From: Streptomyces sp. HPF1205 | Lineage (GTDB): Bacteria > Actinomycetota > Actinomycetes > Streptomycetales > Streptomycetaceae | Direction: 5' to 3' | DNA: 64,000 nt | Assembly (NCBI RefSeq): GCF_020400825.1 | Contig: NZ_JAINVH010000005.1 | Coordinates: 124,001 to 188,000, forward strand | In this document: positions 1-9,000 of the stretch, one piece after another | Numbering within the stretch: position 1 is the stretch's first letter | How the letters are laid out: every line of letters begins with the position of its first letter | Translations under genes and position numbers: made by a program | The notes under the pieces: generated by a model | What the model saw: only the letters and a program-made list of their open reading frames with translations | Told to the model about the DNA's origin: nothing | Databases searched by the model: none

Positions 1-80
1 ACGGCACCTTCCAGTACACGTTCCTCAAGGCGACCGCCGTGAAGCCGGGGGCCGGGGAGTCCGGCGGACCTCAGCGGTAG
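1..80 (+). CDS. 3' end of an unidentified gene cut by the window edge
   Basis: An open frame enters from the left edge and stops at TAG 78-80, giving about 25 residues (GTFQYTFLKATAVKPG and a short tail). It converges on the monooxygenase and overlaps its stop codon by about 10 bases. The fragment is too short to identify, and with this GC content it could be chance. Confidence 0.4.
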   Translation, partial: GTFQYTFLKATAVKPGAGESGGPQR

Positions 81-1264
81 TTCAGCTCGGACAGTTCGCG
101 GGCGATCCGGTGGCGGAAGGCCGGCACCCGGCCCAGGACCGGCAGCACCGCGTTGCGGGCGGTGCGGGCCGGTCCCGGCGCCATCGTCGCCATGCGGGTG
201 AGCCGGTCGGTGAAGGCCACCACCCGCTTGGCGACCGGCCGCCGCAGGGGTCCGTACGACTCGGGACGGCCCTCGGCGATGGCCCGGCCGAGGGCGTAGG
301 CGTCCTGGATGCCGACGTTCATGCCCTGGCCGCCCGCCGGGCTGTGCACGTGCGCCGCGTCACCGGCCAGCAGCAGGCGCCCGGCCTGGTAGGAGTCGGC
401 GACGCGGTGGTGGACCCGGAACCGGGAGCTCCACACCACCGAGTCCACCCGGCCCTGGCCGGGCAGCCGGGTGTCGAACAGTCGCTGCATGTAGTGGCGG
501 TCGGGCTCGGACGGCACGGTGGCGGGGTCCGCCGCCGCCACGACGCGGATCCGGTCGTCGGGCAGCGGGGCCACGACGACCATCCCGTCGGGGTGCAGGT
601 TGAGCGACACCTCGGCGCGGCCGGGCAGCCAGTCCATGCGCAGGTCGGCCAGGACGAAGGACGCCTCGTAGGCGCTGCCGGTGAAGCCGACGCCGGCCGC
701 CTCGCGTACGACGCTGTGCATGCCGTCGGTGCCGATCGCGTACTTGGCCCGCAGCGTGGCGCCGTCCGCGGTGGTGAGGGTGACGCCGTCCGGGTCCTGC
801 ACGACCCCCGTGACCTCGTACGGCCGGTGGACGTCGCCGCCGAGCTCCCGCAGCCGCTCCCGCAGCACGGCCTCGGTGTCGCACTGCGGGACCATCAGGA
901 CGTACGGGTGCGGGGTCGGCAGCTTCTCGAAGGACAGGCGGACCAGCGCGCGGCTGCCCTCGCGCAGGGCGAAGCGGTCCAACCGCAGGCCCTGTTCGAG
1001 CAGGGGCTTCGAGACGCCGAGACTGTCCATGACCTCCAGGGTGCGGGCGTGGATGACGGCGGCCCGCGAGGTGTTGGCGCCCTCGGCGAGCTTGTCGAGC
1101 AGCACGAAGTCCACCCCGGCCTCGGCGAGCGTGACGGCCAGCGCGAGGCCGGTGGGGCCCGCGCCGACGATGGCCACGGTGCACTCGGCGGGAAGATCGG
1201 GGACGGCGGGGAGGGCATCAAGGGCGGGGAGGGCGGCGAGGTCGTGGGCGGGGCGAGCGGTCAT
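71..1264 (-). CDS. FAD-dependent monooxygenase (PHBH fold, class A flavoprotein)
   Basis: This 397-residue flavoprotein probably hydroxylates an aromatic or polyketide-like substrate using NAD(P)H and O2. The N-terminal dinucleotide-binding motif VGAGPTGLALA (from about residue 30) is followed by an acidic residue ending the second strand. A GDAAHVHSPAGGQGMN segment near residue 290 is the FAD ribityl-binding GD motif. I start it at ATG 1264, preceded by GGAGGA; longer upstream frames run into the divergent regulator and its operators. It is divergently paired with a TetR gene across a palindrome-rich gap, so repression by that regulator, perhaps relieved by the enzyme's substrate, is likely. 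The substrate cannot be told from sequence; resistance or catabolic roles both fit. Confidence 0.9.
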   Translation of the reverse strand: MTARPAHDLAALPALDALPAVPDLPAECTVAIVGAGPTGLALAVTLAEAGVDFVLLDKLAEGANTSRAAVIHARTLEVMDSLGVSKPLLEQGLRLDRFALREGSRALVRLSFEKLPTPHPYVLMVPQCDTEAVLRERLRELGGDVHRPYEVTGVVQDPDGVTLTTADGATLRAKYAIGTDGMHSVVREAAGVGFTGSAYEASFVLADLRMDWLPGRAEVSLNLHPDGMVVVAPLPDDRIRVVAAADPATVPSEPDRHYMQRLFDTRLPGQGRVDSVVWSSRFRVHHRVADSYQAGRLLLAGDAAHVHSPAGGQGMNVGIQDAYALGRAIAEGRPESYGPLRRPVAKRVVAFTDRLTRMATMAPGPARTARNAVLPVLGRVPAFRHRIARELSELNYR

Positions 1265-1283
1265 GGCGGTCTCCTCCGTTAGG

Positions 1284-1355
1284 GGCCAACGCGTGTTGGC
1301 CAACGCTCGTTGACTATCGTGCGCCGTGCGCGCTGGTGTGTCAACGGTTGTTGGC
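1284..1355. promoter_or_regulatory. TetR operator cluster between the monooxygenase and its regulator
   Basis: Three related palindromes lie in the divergent gap. GGCCAAC-4nt-GTTGGCC sits at 1284-1301. GCCAAC-4nt-GTTGAC at 1299-1314 shares bases with it. Its mirror image GTCAAC-4nt-GTTGGC sits at 1340-1355. The half-site GTTGGC recurs just before the TetR start. Spacing and symmetry suit cooperative binding by a TetR dimer that controls both genes. Confidence 0.75.
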
Positions 1356-1369
1356 CTACAGTTGTTGGC

Positions 1370-1996
1370 ATGAAGGCCGACCCCATGGACCGCCCCGCCG
1401 GAGACCCCACCGGAAGCCCGACCGGACACCCGGCCGCCGACCGGCCCCGCCGTACCGCGGAGGCCACGAAGGCGGCCATCCTCGGCGCCGCGCGCACCCG
1501 GTTCGCCCGGCAGGGCTACGAGCGCACCACCATCCGCGGTGTCGCGGCCGACGCGGGCATCGACGCCTCGATGGTCATGCGGTATTTCGGCAGCAAGGAG
1601 CAGCTCTTCGACGCCGCTCTCGACGTCGACCTCAACCTGCCCGACCTGCGCGGCGTCCCCGCCGACCGGCTGCCCGCCCTGCTCGTCCGGCACTTCCTGT
1701 CCCGCTGGGAGGGCGAGCCGCCCGACGAGGCCCTCGCCGTCCTGCTGCGCTCGGCGGTCACCAACGACCAGGCCGCCGCCCGGATGCGGGACATCTTCGC
1801 CCGGCAGGTCGCCCCCGCGCTCGGCGCCGTGATGTCCGGCCCCGACGCCCCGGCCCGGGCCGCCCTCGTCGCCGCGCAGCTCCTGGGCCTGCTGCTGTCC
1901 CGCAACCTCGTGCGCTTCCCGGCCGCGGCCGGCCTGACCCCGGACGAGATCGAGCGGCTCTACGCGCCCGCGCTCGCGGCCGTCCTGACCGGCTGA
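1370..1996 (+). CDS. TetR/AcrR family transcriptional regulator
   Basis: The 208-residue protein has a TetR-type N-terminal helix-turn-helix at about residues 30-75, with the typical order ILGAARTRFARQGYERTT, then GVAADAGID, then MVMRYFGSKEQLFDAAL. The C-terminal ligand-binding half is variable, as usual for the family, and resembles the TetR_C domain of streptomycete repressors. ATG 1370 is chosen because it leaves the operators outside the coding region; the upstream in-frame start at 1310 would lie inside them. It probably represses itself and the divergent monooxygenase. The last 21 bases, including the stop, are duplicated immediately downstream. Confidence 0.92.
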   Translation: MKADPMDRPAGDPTGSPTGHPAADRPRRTAEATKAAILGAARTRFARQGYERTTIRGVAADAGIDASMVMRYFGSKEQLFDAALDVDLNLPDLRGVPADRLPALLVRHFLSRWEGEPPDEALAVLLRSAVTNDQAAARMRDIFARQVAPALGAVMSGPDAPARAALVAAQLLGLLLSRNLVRFPAAAGLTPDEIERLYAPALAAVLTG

Positions 1997-2017
1997 GCGG
2001 CCGTCCTGACCGGCTGA
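1976..2017 (+). repeat. Perfect 21-bp tandem duplication over the tetR stop codon
   Basis: The 21 bases at 1976-1996, which encode the last residues and the TGA of the TetR gene, are repeated exactly at 1997-2017. The second copy is untranslated. The simplest explanation is a recent slippage event without effect on the protein. Confidence 0.85.
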
Positions 2018-2093
2018 CGGGACGCGGTCCGGCGGCCGGCCGGAACAGCCGCGGCCACCGGAGAACCCGGGCCCGGCCCGGAACCGCCCGCGT

Positions 2094-3137
2094 TCAGCTC
2101 CGAGGAGCCGGGCGGGCGCCGCGGCCGGTGGCCGCGAAGTCGTAGACGACCTGGGTGAGGGACTGGGAGACCTCCCACAGGCGGACGGCGGTCGGACGGT
2201 CGCGGGCGTTGTCCTTGGGGACGAGGACGGCCGGCGAGCCGCGCATGCCCGAGCGGCTGCCCGGGCCGAGGAAGACGCCGCCGGGGAGGTCGGGCAGGGC
2301 CGCCGCGCACAGCAGGGGGACGGCGCCCTGGGCGGGGCTGACGGCGACGAGTGTGTTGGGGACGGTCATCAGCAGGCGGACCGGGGCGGACCGGCCGGTG
2401 AGGGTGAGGGAGGTGGCGGCGAAGCCGGGGTGGGCGGCGTACGCCCGCAGGGGCAGCCCCGCGGCGGCGGCCCGCCGGTCGAGCTCGGCGGTGAACAGCA
2501 GGTTCGCGAGCTTGGAGGTCCCGTACGCGCGCAGCCTGCGGTACCGCCGCCGTGACTGCAGGTCGTGGAAGTCCAGCCGCCCCAGGGAGTGCAGGTCGCT
2601 GCTGACGGTGACCACCCGCGCCGCGGTGGCCGCGGCCAGCGCGGGCATCAGCCGCCCGGTCAGCGCGAAGTGCCCGAGGTGGTTCGTGCCGAACTGCGAC
2701 TCGAAGCCGTCGGCCGTGGTCCGGTACGGCGGCGCCATGATCCCCGCGTTGTTGACCAGCACGTCCAGCGCCGGATAGGCGTCGAGGAAGCCGTCGGCGA
2801 ACCGGCGTACGGACGCCAGGTCCGCGAGGTCGAGCCGCCGCACCTCCACCCGGGACCGCGGTGCCGCCTGCATGATCGAGGCGGCCGCCGCCTTGCCCCG
2901 CGCCGGGCTGCGTACCGCGAGCACCACGTCGGCCCCGGCCCTGGCCAGTTCCCTGGCCGTGCACAGGCCGAGCCCGGTGTTCGCCCCGGTGACCACCGCC
3001 AGCCGCCCGGTCATGTCGGGCATCCGGTGCGCGCCCCAGCCTTCCGGCACGGCGAAGCGCGTGCTGAAGGGCGCGGCTTCCATGCCGGCGGCGCCGGAGG
3101 GGCCGGCGGGGTCGCCGGCGGGATTGTCGGACGGCAT
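2094..3137 (-). CDS. Short-chain dehydrogenase/reductase (retinol dehydrogenase-like)
   Basis: This is a 347-residue NAD(P)-dependent SDR. The cofactor motif TGANTGLG lies near residue 50, followed by NNAGIM, a VSSDLHS strand carrying the catalytic Ser, and YGTSK with the catalytic Tyr and Lys. It is longer than a classical SDR (about 250 residues) and resembles the retinol dehydrogenase/protochlorophyllide reductase-like group. A Gly/Ala/Pro-rich N-terminal stretch of about 40 residues precedes the Rossmann core, so an internal start is possible. I use ATG 3137. It stands alone on this strand; no pathway is evident from neighbours. Confidence 0.88.
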   Translation of the reverse strand: MPSDNPAGDPAGPSGAAGMEAAPFSTRFAVPEGWGAHRMPDMTGRLAVVTGANTGLGLCTARELARAGADVVLAVRSPARGKAAAASIMQAAPRSRVEVRRLDLADLASVRRFADGFLDAYPALDVLVNNAGIMAPPYRTTADGFESQFGTNHLGHFALTGRLMPALAAATAARVVTVSSDLHSLGRLDFHDLQSRRRYRRLRAYGTSKLANLLFTAELDRRAAAAGLPLRAYAAHPGFAATSLTLTGRSAPVRLLMTVPNTLVAVSPAQGAVPLLCAAALPDLPGGVFLGPGSRSGMRGSPAVLVPKDNARDRPTAVRLWEVSQSLTQVVYDFAATGRGARPAPRS

Positions 3138-3343
3138 GTCGGCCTCTCGTGTACGTGTCCGGTGGGGCGTGGCCCGGGGCCACGCCTTCGGTGGCCGGGA
3201 AGCGCGCTGAGCAGTCGTGCACGGCTGACGAGCTGACGAGTTGTCCTGATCCTCACGGTCGCCCACCGGCTGAGGCGGTGTCAAGGAACGTCCGGCGGCA
3301 CTGCGACAGGGCGACGACAAAGGTCTGTCGGCATTGCCCCGCC

Positions 3344-3856
3344 TCAGCAACTCCAGCGGGGCGTCGGCTCGGCGACCGACCGGACGCCGGACGCGTCCTC
3401 GTACTCCAGCCGCCAGAAGAAGGCGGGCGCGCGCAGCCACGGCAGCGAGCTCGCGGGGTCGAGCCGTACGCAGTGCCGCATGTACGCGTGGACCCCGACC
3501 GTGGCGGTCCGGCCCGGCGCGAGGCCGTCCAGTTCGCACCACAGGTCGGCCGGTGAACCCGGGCCGAGCCGCCCCAGGCAGCGCCCGTCGGGGGAACCCG
3601 CCGGGTCGCCCTCGGCGCCGTCGTCGATCAGCACCCGCACCCGCCGGGCCGCGGCCGTACCGGTGTTGGCGACGGTGAGCACGAAGTCGGCGTTCCGACC
3701 CGCCCGGGCGCGCGCGTCGAGCGGGGTGACCCGCGCGCTGAGGACGGCGGGGGTGCCCGCGGCCGGCGGGCCGCCCGGCAGTGATCCCGGCGCGAGCCCC
3801 GGCAGCAGGCCCAGGCAGCACAGCAGGCGCGGGAGGGTGCGGACGGGGAGGTTCAT
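3344..3856 (-). CDS. Small secreted protein, unknown function
   Basis: The 170-residue product begins MNLPVRTLPRLLCCLGLLPG, a Sec-type signal peptide, with possible cleavage after an Ala-rich stretch near residue 35. The mature part reads like a single immunoglobulin-like beta-sandwich (VLTVANTGTAAARRVRVLID, then Gly- and Trp-containing strands), reminiscent of DUF11/CARDB-type extracellular modules. Four Cys residues in the mature part could form disulfides. It is divergent from a LysR gene 135 bp away, which may regulate it. I do not recognise a family with confidence. Confidence 0.75.
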   Translation of the reverse strand: MNLPVRTLPRLLCCLGLLPGLAPGSLPGGPPAAGTPAVLSARVTPLDARARAGRNADFVLTVANTGTAAARRVRVLIDDGAEGDPAGSPDGRCLGRLGPGSPADLWCELDGLAPGRTATVGVHAYMRHCVRLDPASSLPWLRAPAFFWRLEYEDASGVRSVAEPTPRWSC

Positions 3857-3991
3857 GGCGGGCGCCGCCTTCCGGGTGACTGCCGGACCGGGGTCCTTGA
3901 AGGGTGCCGCGCCGCACGGCCCGCCACGGCGTGACGCGGCGGTGCCGCACCGCCAAAAGCACCCGCATGCCCGGTTCCGTACGATCGCCGG

Positions 3992-4951
3992 GTGGAACTG
4001 CGCCAGCTCAGGTACTTCGTGACCGTCGCCGAGGAGCTGCACTTCGGGCGGGCCGCGGAGCGGCTGCACATCGTGCAGTCGGCGGTCAGCCAGCAGGTGC
4101 GGCGCCTGGAGCGGGAACTGGGCACGGACCTGTTCGACCGGTCCCCGCGCCACGTCCGCCTCACCCCGGCCGGCACCCGCTTCCTGCCCGAGGCGCGGGC
4201 CGTGCTCGCGGCCGAGGACCGGGCCCGCGCGGCGGTCGCGGAGTTCGCCGGCGCCCGGACCCGTACGCTGCGGCTGGGCACCAGCACCGGCCTGGGCAGC
4301 CACCTCGACCGCGTCCTGGACGCCTTCACCGCCCTCGCCCCGGACGTGGCGGTGGAACTCGTCTCGGCCGCCACCCGCGACCGTCTCGCGCAGGTCGCCT
4401 CGGGCGCGCTGGACGCGGCCTTCGTACGGGGCAGGGCGCGCCGCGAGCCGTCCTCTCCCGGGACCGGGTCCGAGCCCGGCGGCCCCGGTTCCGACCTCGA
4501 CCTCGGCGTCGATGTCGAGGGTGTGCGCGTCCTGCCGCTGTGGCCGGACCCGCTGGTCGCCGTCCTGCCCGCACGCCATCCCCTGGCGGTGGGGCCGGAC
4601 GTGGAACTGCGCGATCTGGCCGCGCTGCCGCTGCGCCTGGTCGCCCGGCGGGTCAACCCGCCGCTGGTCGACCTGGTGGTGAACGCGTGCCATGACGCCG
4701 GGTTCGAGCCCGTGCCCGGGCTGTCCGGCGGCTCGCTGCACGACAGCCTGGCCGCGATCGGCGCGGGCACCGCCGTGTGGACGGTCGTCTACGCCTCGCA
4801 GGCCGACCGGCTCAACGTCCCCCGGGTCGCCTTCCTGCCCCTGCGCGGCGCGGGCCTGGCGCTGACCACCGGCCTCGCGGTGGCCCGCGGCGGAACGTCC
4901 CCGGCGGTACGCGCGCTGCTGCGCGCCTGCCGGGCCGCCGCCGACCGCTGA
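3992..4951 (+). CDS. LysR family transcriptional regulator
   Basis: The 319-residue protein starts at GTG 3992 with ELRQLRYFVTVAEELHFGRA, the standard LysR winged helix-turn-helix, followed by SAVSQQVRRLERELG and the linker helix. Residues from about 90 form a periplasmic-binding-protein-like effector domain. An insertion of roughly 25 residues (about 150-172, Pro/Gly/Ser-rich) interrupts that domain. It is divergent from the secreted-protein gene and lies upstream of a tautomerase gene, so either could be a target. The ligand is unknown. Confidence 0.9.
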   Translation: MELRQLRYFVTVAEELHFGRAAERLHIVQSAVSQQVRRLERELGTDLFDRSPRHVRLTPAGTRFLPEARAVLAAEDRARAAVAEFAGARTRTLRLGTSTGLGSHLDRVLDAFTALAPDVAVELVSAATRDRLAQVASGALDAAFVRGRARREPSSPGTGSEPGGPGSDLDLGVDVEGVRVLPLWPDPLVAVLPARHPLAVGPDVELRDLAALPLRLVARRVNPPLVDLVVNACHDAGFEPVPGLSGGSLHDSLAAIGAGTAVWTVVYASQADRLNVPRVAFLPLRGAGLALTTGLAVARGGTSPAVRALLRACRAAADR

Positions 4952-5099
4952 CTTCTTCCCGCCGCGGCCATCTCGATCCGTGATCGCTGCCCTCGCGGAC
5001 TGCTTCTTGGTCCGGGCCGCCGCGCGCGGTGGACTGTGAACGCAACCCCACGGCGGGCCGGAAGGACCGGAGGAACCGCCGCTGACAAGGGAGTTCGTC

Positions 5100-5282
5100 A
5101 TGCCGATCGTGACCGTCCAGCAGGGTCCGCGCACCGTCGAGCTGAAGCGGGAGCTGGTCCGCAGGATCACCGACGCCTTCGTGGACGCCTACCGGATCCC
5201 GGCCGAGACCGTGCAGGTCTGGATCCACGAGGTCCCCGCCGACAGCTGGGGCGCGGCCGGCACACTCGTGGCCGACAAGTAG
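5100..5282 (+). CDS. 4-oxalocrotonate tautomerase family protein
   Basis: This 60-residue protein has the size and start (MPIVTVQQGPR) of the 4-OT family. Pro2, which becomes the N-terminal catalytic base after Met removal, is present, and the helix LKRELVRRITDAFVDAY and strand VQVWIHEVP follow the family pattern. Such proteins interconvert enol and keto forms of unsaturated acids and work as hexamers. It follows the LysR gene by 148 bp and is closed by a strong hairpin, so it is probably monocistronic. The substrate is unknown. Confidence 0.88.
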   Translation: MPIVTVQQGPRTVELKRELVRRITDAFVDAYRIPAETVQVWIHEVPADSWGAAGTLVADK

Positions 5283-5305
5283 CCGGTGGCCGCCGGCGGC
5301 GCGAA

Positions 5306-5347
5306 GCCGCCCTGCCGGGGCGCGCGGGGGCGCGCCGGCAGGGCGGC
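5306..5347. terminator. GC-rich hairpin terminator after the tautomerase gene
   Basis: GCCGCCCTGCC at 5306-5316 pairs with GGCAGGGCGGC at 5337-5347, and an inner GGCGCGC/GCGCGCC stem continues it after a two-base bulge. No T-run follows, as is common in streptomycetes. It probably ends the tautomerase transcript and may also serve the convergent MFS gene. Confidence 0.7.
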
Positions 5348-5473
5348 TGTGGCGGGGGCCGGTGGCGGCCGGGTGTCCCGTCCCCACGATGACCCGGCTT
5401 CCGGCCCCCATGGCCCCGGGGCCGCTTCCGCTCGGAGCGGCACCGGGGCGTACCGGGGCAGGAGGGACGGCCG

Positions 5474-7015
5474 TCACATGTGGACGGGCTGCACGCCCTC
5501 CTCGGCGGGCTGGACGCGGCCCCTGCGGTACATCGCCAGGGCCAGCAGCGCGCCGACCGCGAAGAAGGCGGCCGACCACCAGTAGGCGGTGGAGTAGCTG
5601 TGCAGTTGGGCCTGCGCCACGACCCCGGGGGAGGGGCGCCTGCCGGACAGGTAGTGGGTGGCGGCGCTCGCGGCCAGCGTGTTCAGCAGCGCGGTGCCGA
5701 TCGAACCGCCCACCTGCTGCATGGTGTTCACCGCTGCCGAGGCCACGCCCGCGTCGTCCGCGCCGATCCCGTCGGTGGCCACGCTCATCGCGGCCGGCAT
5801 CACCAGGCCCAGGCCGAAGCCGATGACGATCAGCGGCGGCAGCACGTCGGCGGCGTAGGTGCTGTGCAGACCGAGCGCGGTCAGCCAGGCCATGCCACCG
5901 GCGGCCATGGCCATGCCCAGGGGCACGATCGGCTTCGGGCCGAGCCTGGGCAGCAGCCAGTTGGTGACGAGCTGGGCGGCGACCATCAGCGCGCCGATCA
6001 TCGGCAGGAAGCCCAGACCGGTGCTGACCGGGTTGTAGTGCAGCGAGAGCTGCAGGTAGTAGGTCAGGAAGAGGAAGACGCCGAACATCCCGGCGCCGGA
6101 GATCGCCAGTATGGCGAACGAGGCGCCGCGGTTGCGGTCGAGCAGCACGCGCAGCGGCAGGAGCGGGTGCGCGGCGCGGGTCTGCCACCAGCCGAAGGCG
6201 GCCACCAGAGCCACGCCGCCGAGCAGGAAGCCCCAGGTCATCGGGGAGCCCCAGTGGTGGGTCTCGGCGTTGGAGAATCCGTAGACCACGCCGAACAGGC
6301 CGGTGGTGACCAGCACGGTGCCCGGCAGGTCCAGCTTGGGCCGCTCGGCCGGGACGCCCCTGCGCAGGAAGACCAGGCCGCCGGCGAAGGCCACGACGGC
6401 GAAGACCAGGTTGACGTAGAGGGTCCAGCGCCAGCTCAGGTGCTCGGTGAGCACGCCGCCGAGCAGCAGGCCGATGCCGCCGCCCGCGCCCGCGATGGCG
6501 CCGTAGATGCCGAACGCCTTGGCGCGCTCCTTGGCGTCGGTGAAGGTCACGTTGAGCAGGGACAGCGCGGCCGGTGCGAGCAGCGCGCCGAACAGGCCCT
6601 GCAGGGCGCGGCCGGAGACCAGCACCTCGAAGTTCTGCGCGGCGCCGGCCAGCGCGGAGGCGCCCGCGAAGCCCACGACGCCGACCAGGAACACGATCTT
6701 GCGGCCGATCAGGTCCGCCAGCCGCCCGCCGAGCAGCAGCAGGCTGCCGAAGGCGAGGGAGTACGCGGTGACGATCCACTGCCGGTTGCCGTCGCTGAAG
6801 CCGAGGGCGTGCTGGGCGGAGGGGAGGGCGATGTTCACGACGGTCGCGTCGAGGACGACCATCAGCTGGGCTATGGCGATGACGCCGAGCACCCACCAGC
6901 GGTGACCGGGCTTCTCGGCGCCGGCGGCCGGTTCGCTCCGCCCGGGCCGGGCGGCCGGCAGATCGGGCGCGGTGCGGGCCTCGCCGACCCGCTGCCCGGT
7001 GGTGGACTGAGACAT
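5474..7015 (-). CDS. MFS multidrug exporter, DHA2 (14-helix) family
   Basis: The 513-residue membrane protein is a proton-driven exporter. The start region reads WWVLGVIAIAQLMVVLDATVVNIALPSAQ, the motif typical of DHA2/EmrB-QacA transporters, followed by the inter-helix motif GGRLADLIGRK and an antiporter-like GxxxGPxxGG variant (GGGIGLLLGG). Fourteen hydrophobic segments can be counted. ATG 7015 has AGGAG about nine bases upstream. The promoter carries two CGAAAC palindromes of a kind used by TetR repressors, but no such regulator lies next to it. Export of an antibiotic or toxic metabolite is likely; the substrate is unknown. Confidence 0.92.
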   Translation of the reverse strand: MSQSTTGQRVGEARTAPDLPAARPGRSEPAAGAEKPGHRWWVLGVIAIAQLMVVLDATVVNIALPSAQHALGFSDGNRQWIVTAYSLAFGSLLLLGGRLADLIGRKIVFLVGVVGFAGASALAGAAQNFEVLVSGRALQGLFGALLAPAALSLLNVTFTDAKERAKAFGIYGAIAGAGGGIGLLLGGVLTEHLSWRWTLYVNLVFAVVAFAGGLVFLRRGVPAERPKLDLPGTVLVTTGLFGVVYGFSNAETHHWGSPMTWGFLLGGVALVAAFGWWQTRAAHPLLPLRVLLDRNRGASFAILAISGAGMFGVFLFLTYYLQLSLHYNPVSTGLGFLPMIGALMVAAQLVTNWLLPRLGPKPIVPLGMAMAAGGMAWLTALGLHSTYAADVLPPLIVIGFGLGLVMPAAMSVATDGIGADDAGVASAAVNTMQQVGGSIGTALLNTLAASAATHYLSGRRPSPGVVAQAQLHSYSTAYWWSAAFFAVGALLALAMYRRGRVQPAEEGVQPVHM

Positions 7016-7064
7016 GGGACGCGCTCCTGGGGTGGGACGGGGTACGTGTGCTGCCGTCAATGAA

Positions 7065-7124
7065 CGAAACGGTTTCGTACTCCACTGACGGTAGGGGCTC
7101 CCGTATCGAAACGCAAACGTTTCG
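7065..7124. promoter_or_regulatory. Two CGAAAC/GTTTCG palindromes upstream of the MFS gene
   Basis: CGAAAC-G-GTTTCG lies at 7065-7077 and CGAAACG-CAAA-CGTTTCG at 7107-7124, both perfect in their arms. Their centres are about 45 bp apart. They sit 50-110 bp upstream of the exporter start, where a repressor would block transcription. The neighbouring genes include no obvious partner regulator. Confidence 0.7.
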
Positions 7125-7212
7125 CTGGGTGCCGGGGTGTGCGTCTCCTCACACCCCGGCCGACCCGCCGGACCAGTGCTCCCGGCTGCTGCTTTCCCGG
7201 CGGCCGGGCGGC

Positions 7213-7872
7213 TCAGGAGTCCGCGCGGCCGGTGACCGCCACGGCCACGCCGAGGCCGATCATCGCCAGGCCCCCCGTACCGCCCACCGCCGACAGGCGG
7301 CGGGGGGACTTCGCGAACCAGGAGCGGGCGGCCGACGCGCCCACCGCCCACATGCTGTCGCAGGCCAGCGCGATCACCGTGAACACCAGCGCCAGCAGCA
7401 GCATCTGCTCGTGCACCCGCCCCGCCCCGCGGTCCACGAACTGCGGCAGCACGGCCGCGAAGAACACCATCGTCTTGGGGTTGGTCACGCCGACCACGAA
7501 CCCCTCCCACAGCACCCGCAGATCACGCGGCCCTTCGCGGTCCGCCGCCCCGCCGTCCCCCGCCGGCACCTCGCCCAGGCCCAGTTCGCTCCGGTGCCGC
7601 CACGCCCTCACCCCGAGGAACACCAGATACGCCGCGCCCGCCAGCTTCAGCGCCACGAACACCGCCACCGAGCGCGCGACCACCTCGCCGAGCCCCACCG
7701 ACACCAGCGCGGCCAGCACGTAGGCGCCGGCCGCGTTGCCCACTACGCTGCCCAGCGCGACCCGGCGCCCGTGCGCCAGCGCCCGGCCCAGTACGAACAG
7801 CACACTCGGGCCGGGAATCAGCACCAGCACGAGTGACATCGCCGCGAACCCCAGCACCCGGTCGACGGACAT
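7213..7872 (-). CDS. LysE/RhtB family amino-acid exporter
   Basis: The protein (219 residues from ATG 7872, or 222 from an upstream GTG at 7881) has the LysE family start: a first helix followed by LVLIPGPSVLFVLGRAL with the conserved PGP, then VGNAAGAYV and five to six membrane spans. VTNPKTMVFFAAVLPQFV is the conserved NPK segment. These proteins export amino acids, homoserine lactones or related small metabolites. ATG 7872 is preferred because GGTGGAG precedes it. It is transcribed in the same direction as the MFS gene but separated from it by the palindromic region. Confidence 0.9.
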   Translation of the reverse strand: MSVDRVLGFAAMSLVLVLIPGPSVLFVLGRALAHGRRVALGSVVGNAAGAYVLAALVSVGLGEVVARSVAVFVALKLAGAAYLVFLGVRAWRHRSELGLGEVPAGDGGAADREGPRDLRVLWEGFVVGVTNPKTMVFFAAVLPQFVDRGAGRVHEQMLLLALVFTVIALACDSMWAVGASAARSWFAKSPRRLSAVGGTGGLAMIGLGVAVAVTGRADS

Positions 7873-8038
7873 GCGCTCCACCCTTCTTCCCCACCCGGTC
7901 CCGACGTGCCGGCGAGCGTATCCCCGGCCCGCGGGCCGGCGCCGCCGAATATCCGGGCGGCCGTCCGCCTACGGCGCCACGCGCACGTGCCGGTCCGAGG
8001 AGAGGCGGGGTACGGGCGTCAGGGAAGCGGGGCCGGTC

Positions 8039-8917
8039 TCAGGGGAGCAGGCCCGCGCGGCGGGCCGCGACGACGGCTTCGAGGCGGGTGTGCGCGCCGA
8101 GCTTGCGCATCGCCGAGCGCAGATAGCTCTTGACCGTCTCCGGGCGCAGCCGCAGCCGGGTCGCGGCCGCGGAATTGGTGGCGCCGGAGGCGATCGCCGA
8201 CAGCACGTCGAGTTCGCGCGGGGTCAGATGGGCCGGCGCGGGGGAGTGGACGGGCGGGCGGGGCGCGTCGTGCTTGGGCGCCGCCGCGGCGGCCAGCCGG
8301 GCACAGGCGGTCAGCAACTCCTGCCGCAGGTGCGCGTCGGGAATACGGGTGGCCAGCGTGCGCAGTTCCGCGTGCGTCTCGCGGACCTCCTCCCAGGCCC
8401 GGGGGTCCGCCGTGAGCGGCTGCTGGGCGTAGGACAGCAGCCGGTGCGCCTCGTCGCGCACGGCCAGCGCCTGCTCCAGTTCGCGGGCGGCGTCCAGGGC
8501 CACGGTCAGCGGGCGGTCGCCCAGCGAGTACGGCACCCGCAGCGCCCCGTACAGCACTCCGCGCACCCGGCGGTGGACCACGATCGGGACCGCGAGCACC
8601 GACCGCAGGCCCTCGCACGCGACCGCGGGGTCGTACTCGTGGCTGATCACCCGCGAGGAGGCGTAGTCGGTGACCGAGTACGGCCGGGCCATCGCCATGG
8701 TCTTGCCGCCCAGCCCGTTACCGGTCGTGATGGCGAGCCCCCGCAGCGACTCGGTGGCCGTCCCCGACAGCTCGGTGATCCTGAACTGCCGCGCGGGGTG
8801 GCCGAGATCGCTCGGCAGCAGGCCGCCGAAGGCCACCGGGAGCAACCCTGACCTGCGCATCCGCAGCAGAGCCGCCCGCATCTCGATGGCATCGCCGCGC
8901 GCGCCGTCCACCACCAC
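8039..8917 (-). CDS. GAF-LuxR family transcriptional regulator
   Basis: The 292-residue protein has a GAF-like sensor at about residues 50-160 ([21 protein letters not shown], then [21 protein letters not shown]) and a C-terminal LuxR-type helix-turn-helix at about 230-290 ([20 protein letters not shown], then [20 protein letters not shown]). Three consecutive GTG codons could serve as start; AGGAGG lies just upstream, and the middle or last GTG has the better spacing. It is divergent from the two acyl-CoA ligase genes with about 80 bp between them and probably activates them in response to a ligand bound by the GAF domain, by analogy with similar regulators of aromatic-acid operons. Confidence 0.88.
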   Translation of the reverse strand: MVVDGARGDAIEMRAALLRMRRSGLLPVAFGGLLPSDLGHPARQFRITELSGTATESLRGLAITTGNGLGGKTMAMARPYSVTDYASSRVISHEYDPAVACEGLRSVLAVPIVVHRRVRGVLYGALRVPYSLGDRPLTVALDAARELEQALAVRDEAHRLLSYAQQPLTADPRAWEEVRETHAELRTLATRIPDAHLRQELLTACARLAAAAAPKHDAPRPPVHSPAPAHLTPRELDVLSAIASGATNSAAATRLRLRPETVKSYLRSAMRKLGAHTRLEAVVAARRAGLLP

Positions 8918-9000
8918 ACCTCCTCACCCCCGTCCGGGGGTAGTGAGACCCAGGTCACTCCCGCACGATGCTACTCAGAGTCCGTCGAGGAGGAGGACAC

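Noticed and set aside
71..1693. Longer version of the monooxygenase starting at 1693
   Set aside because: The extra N-terminus covers the operators and part of the TetR gene on the other strand; ATG 1264 has a proper ribosome-binding site.
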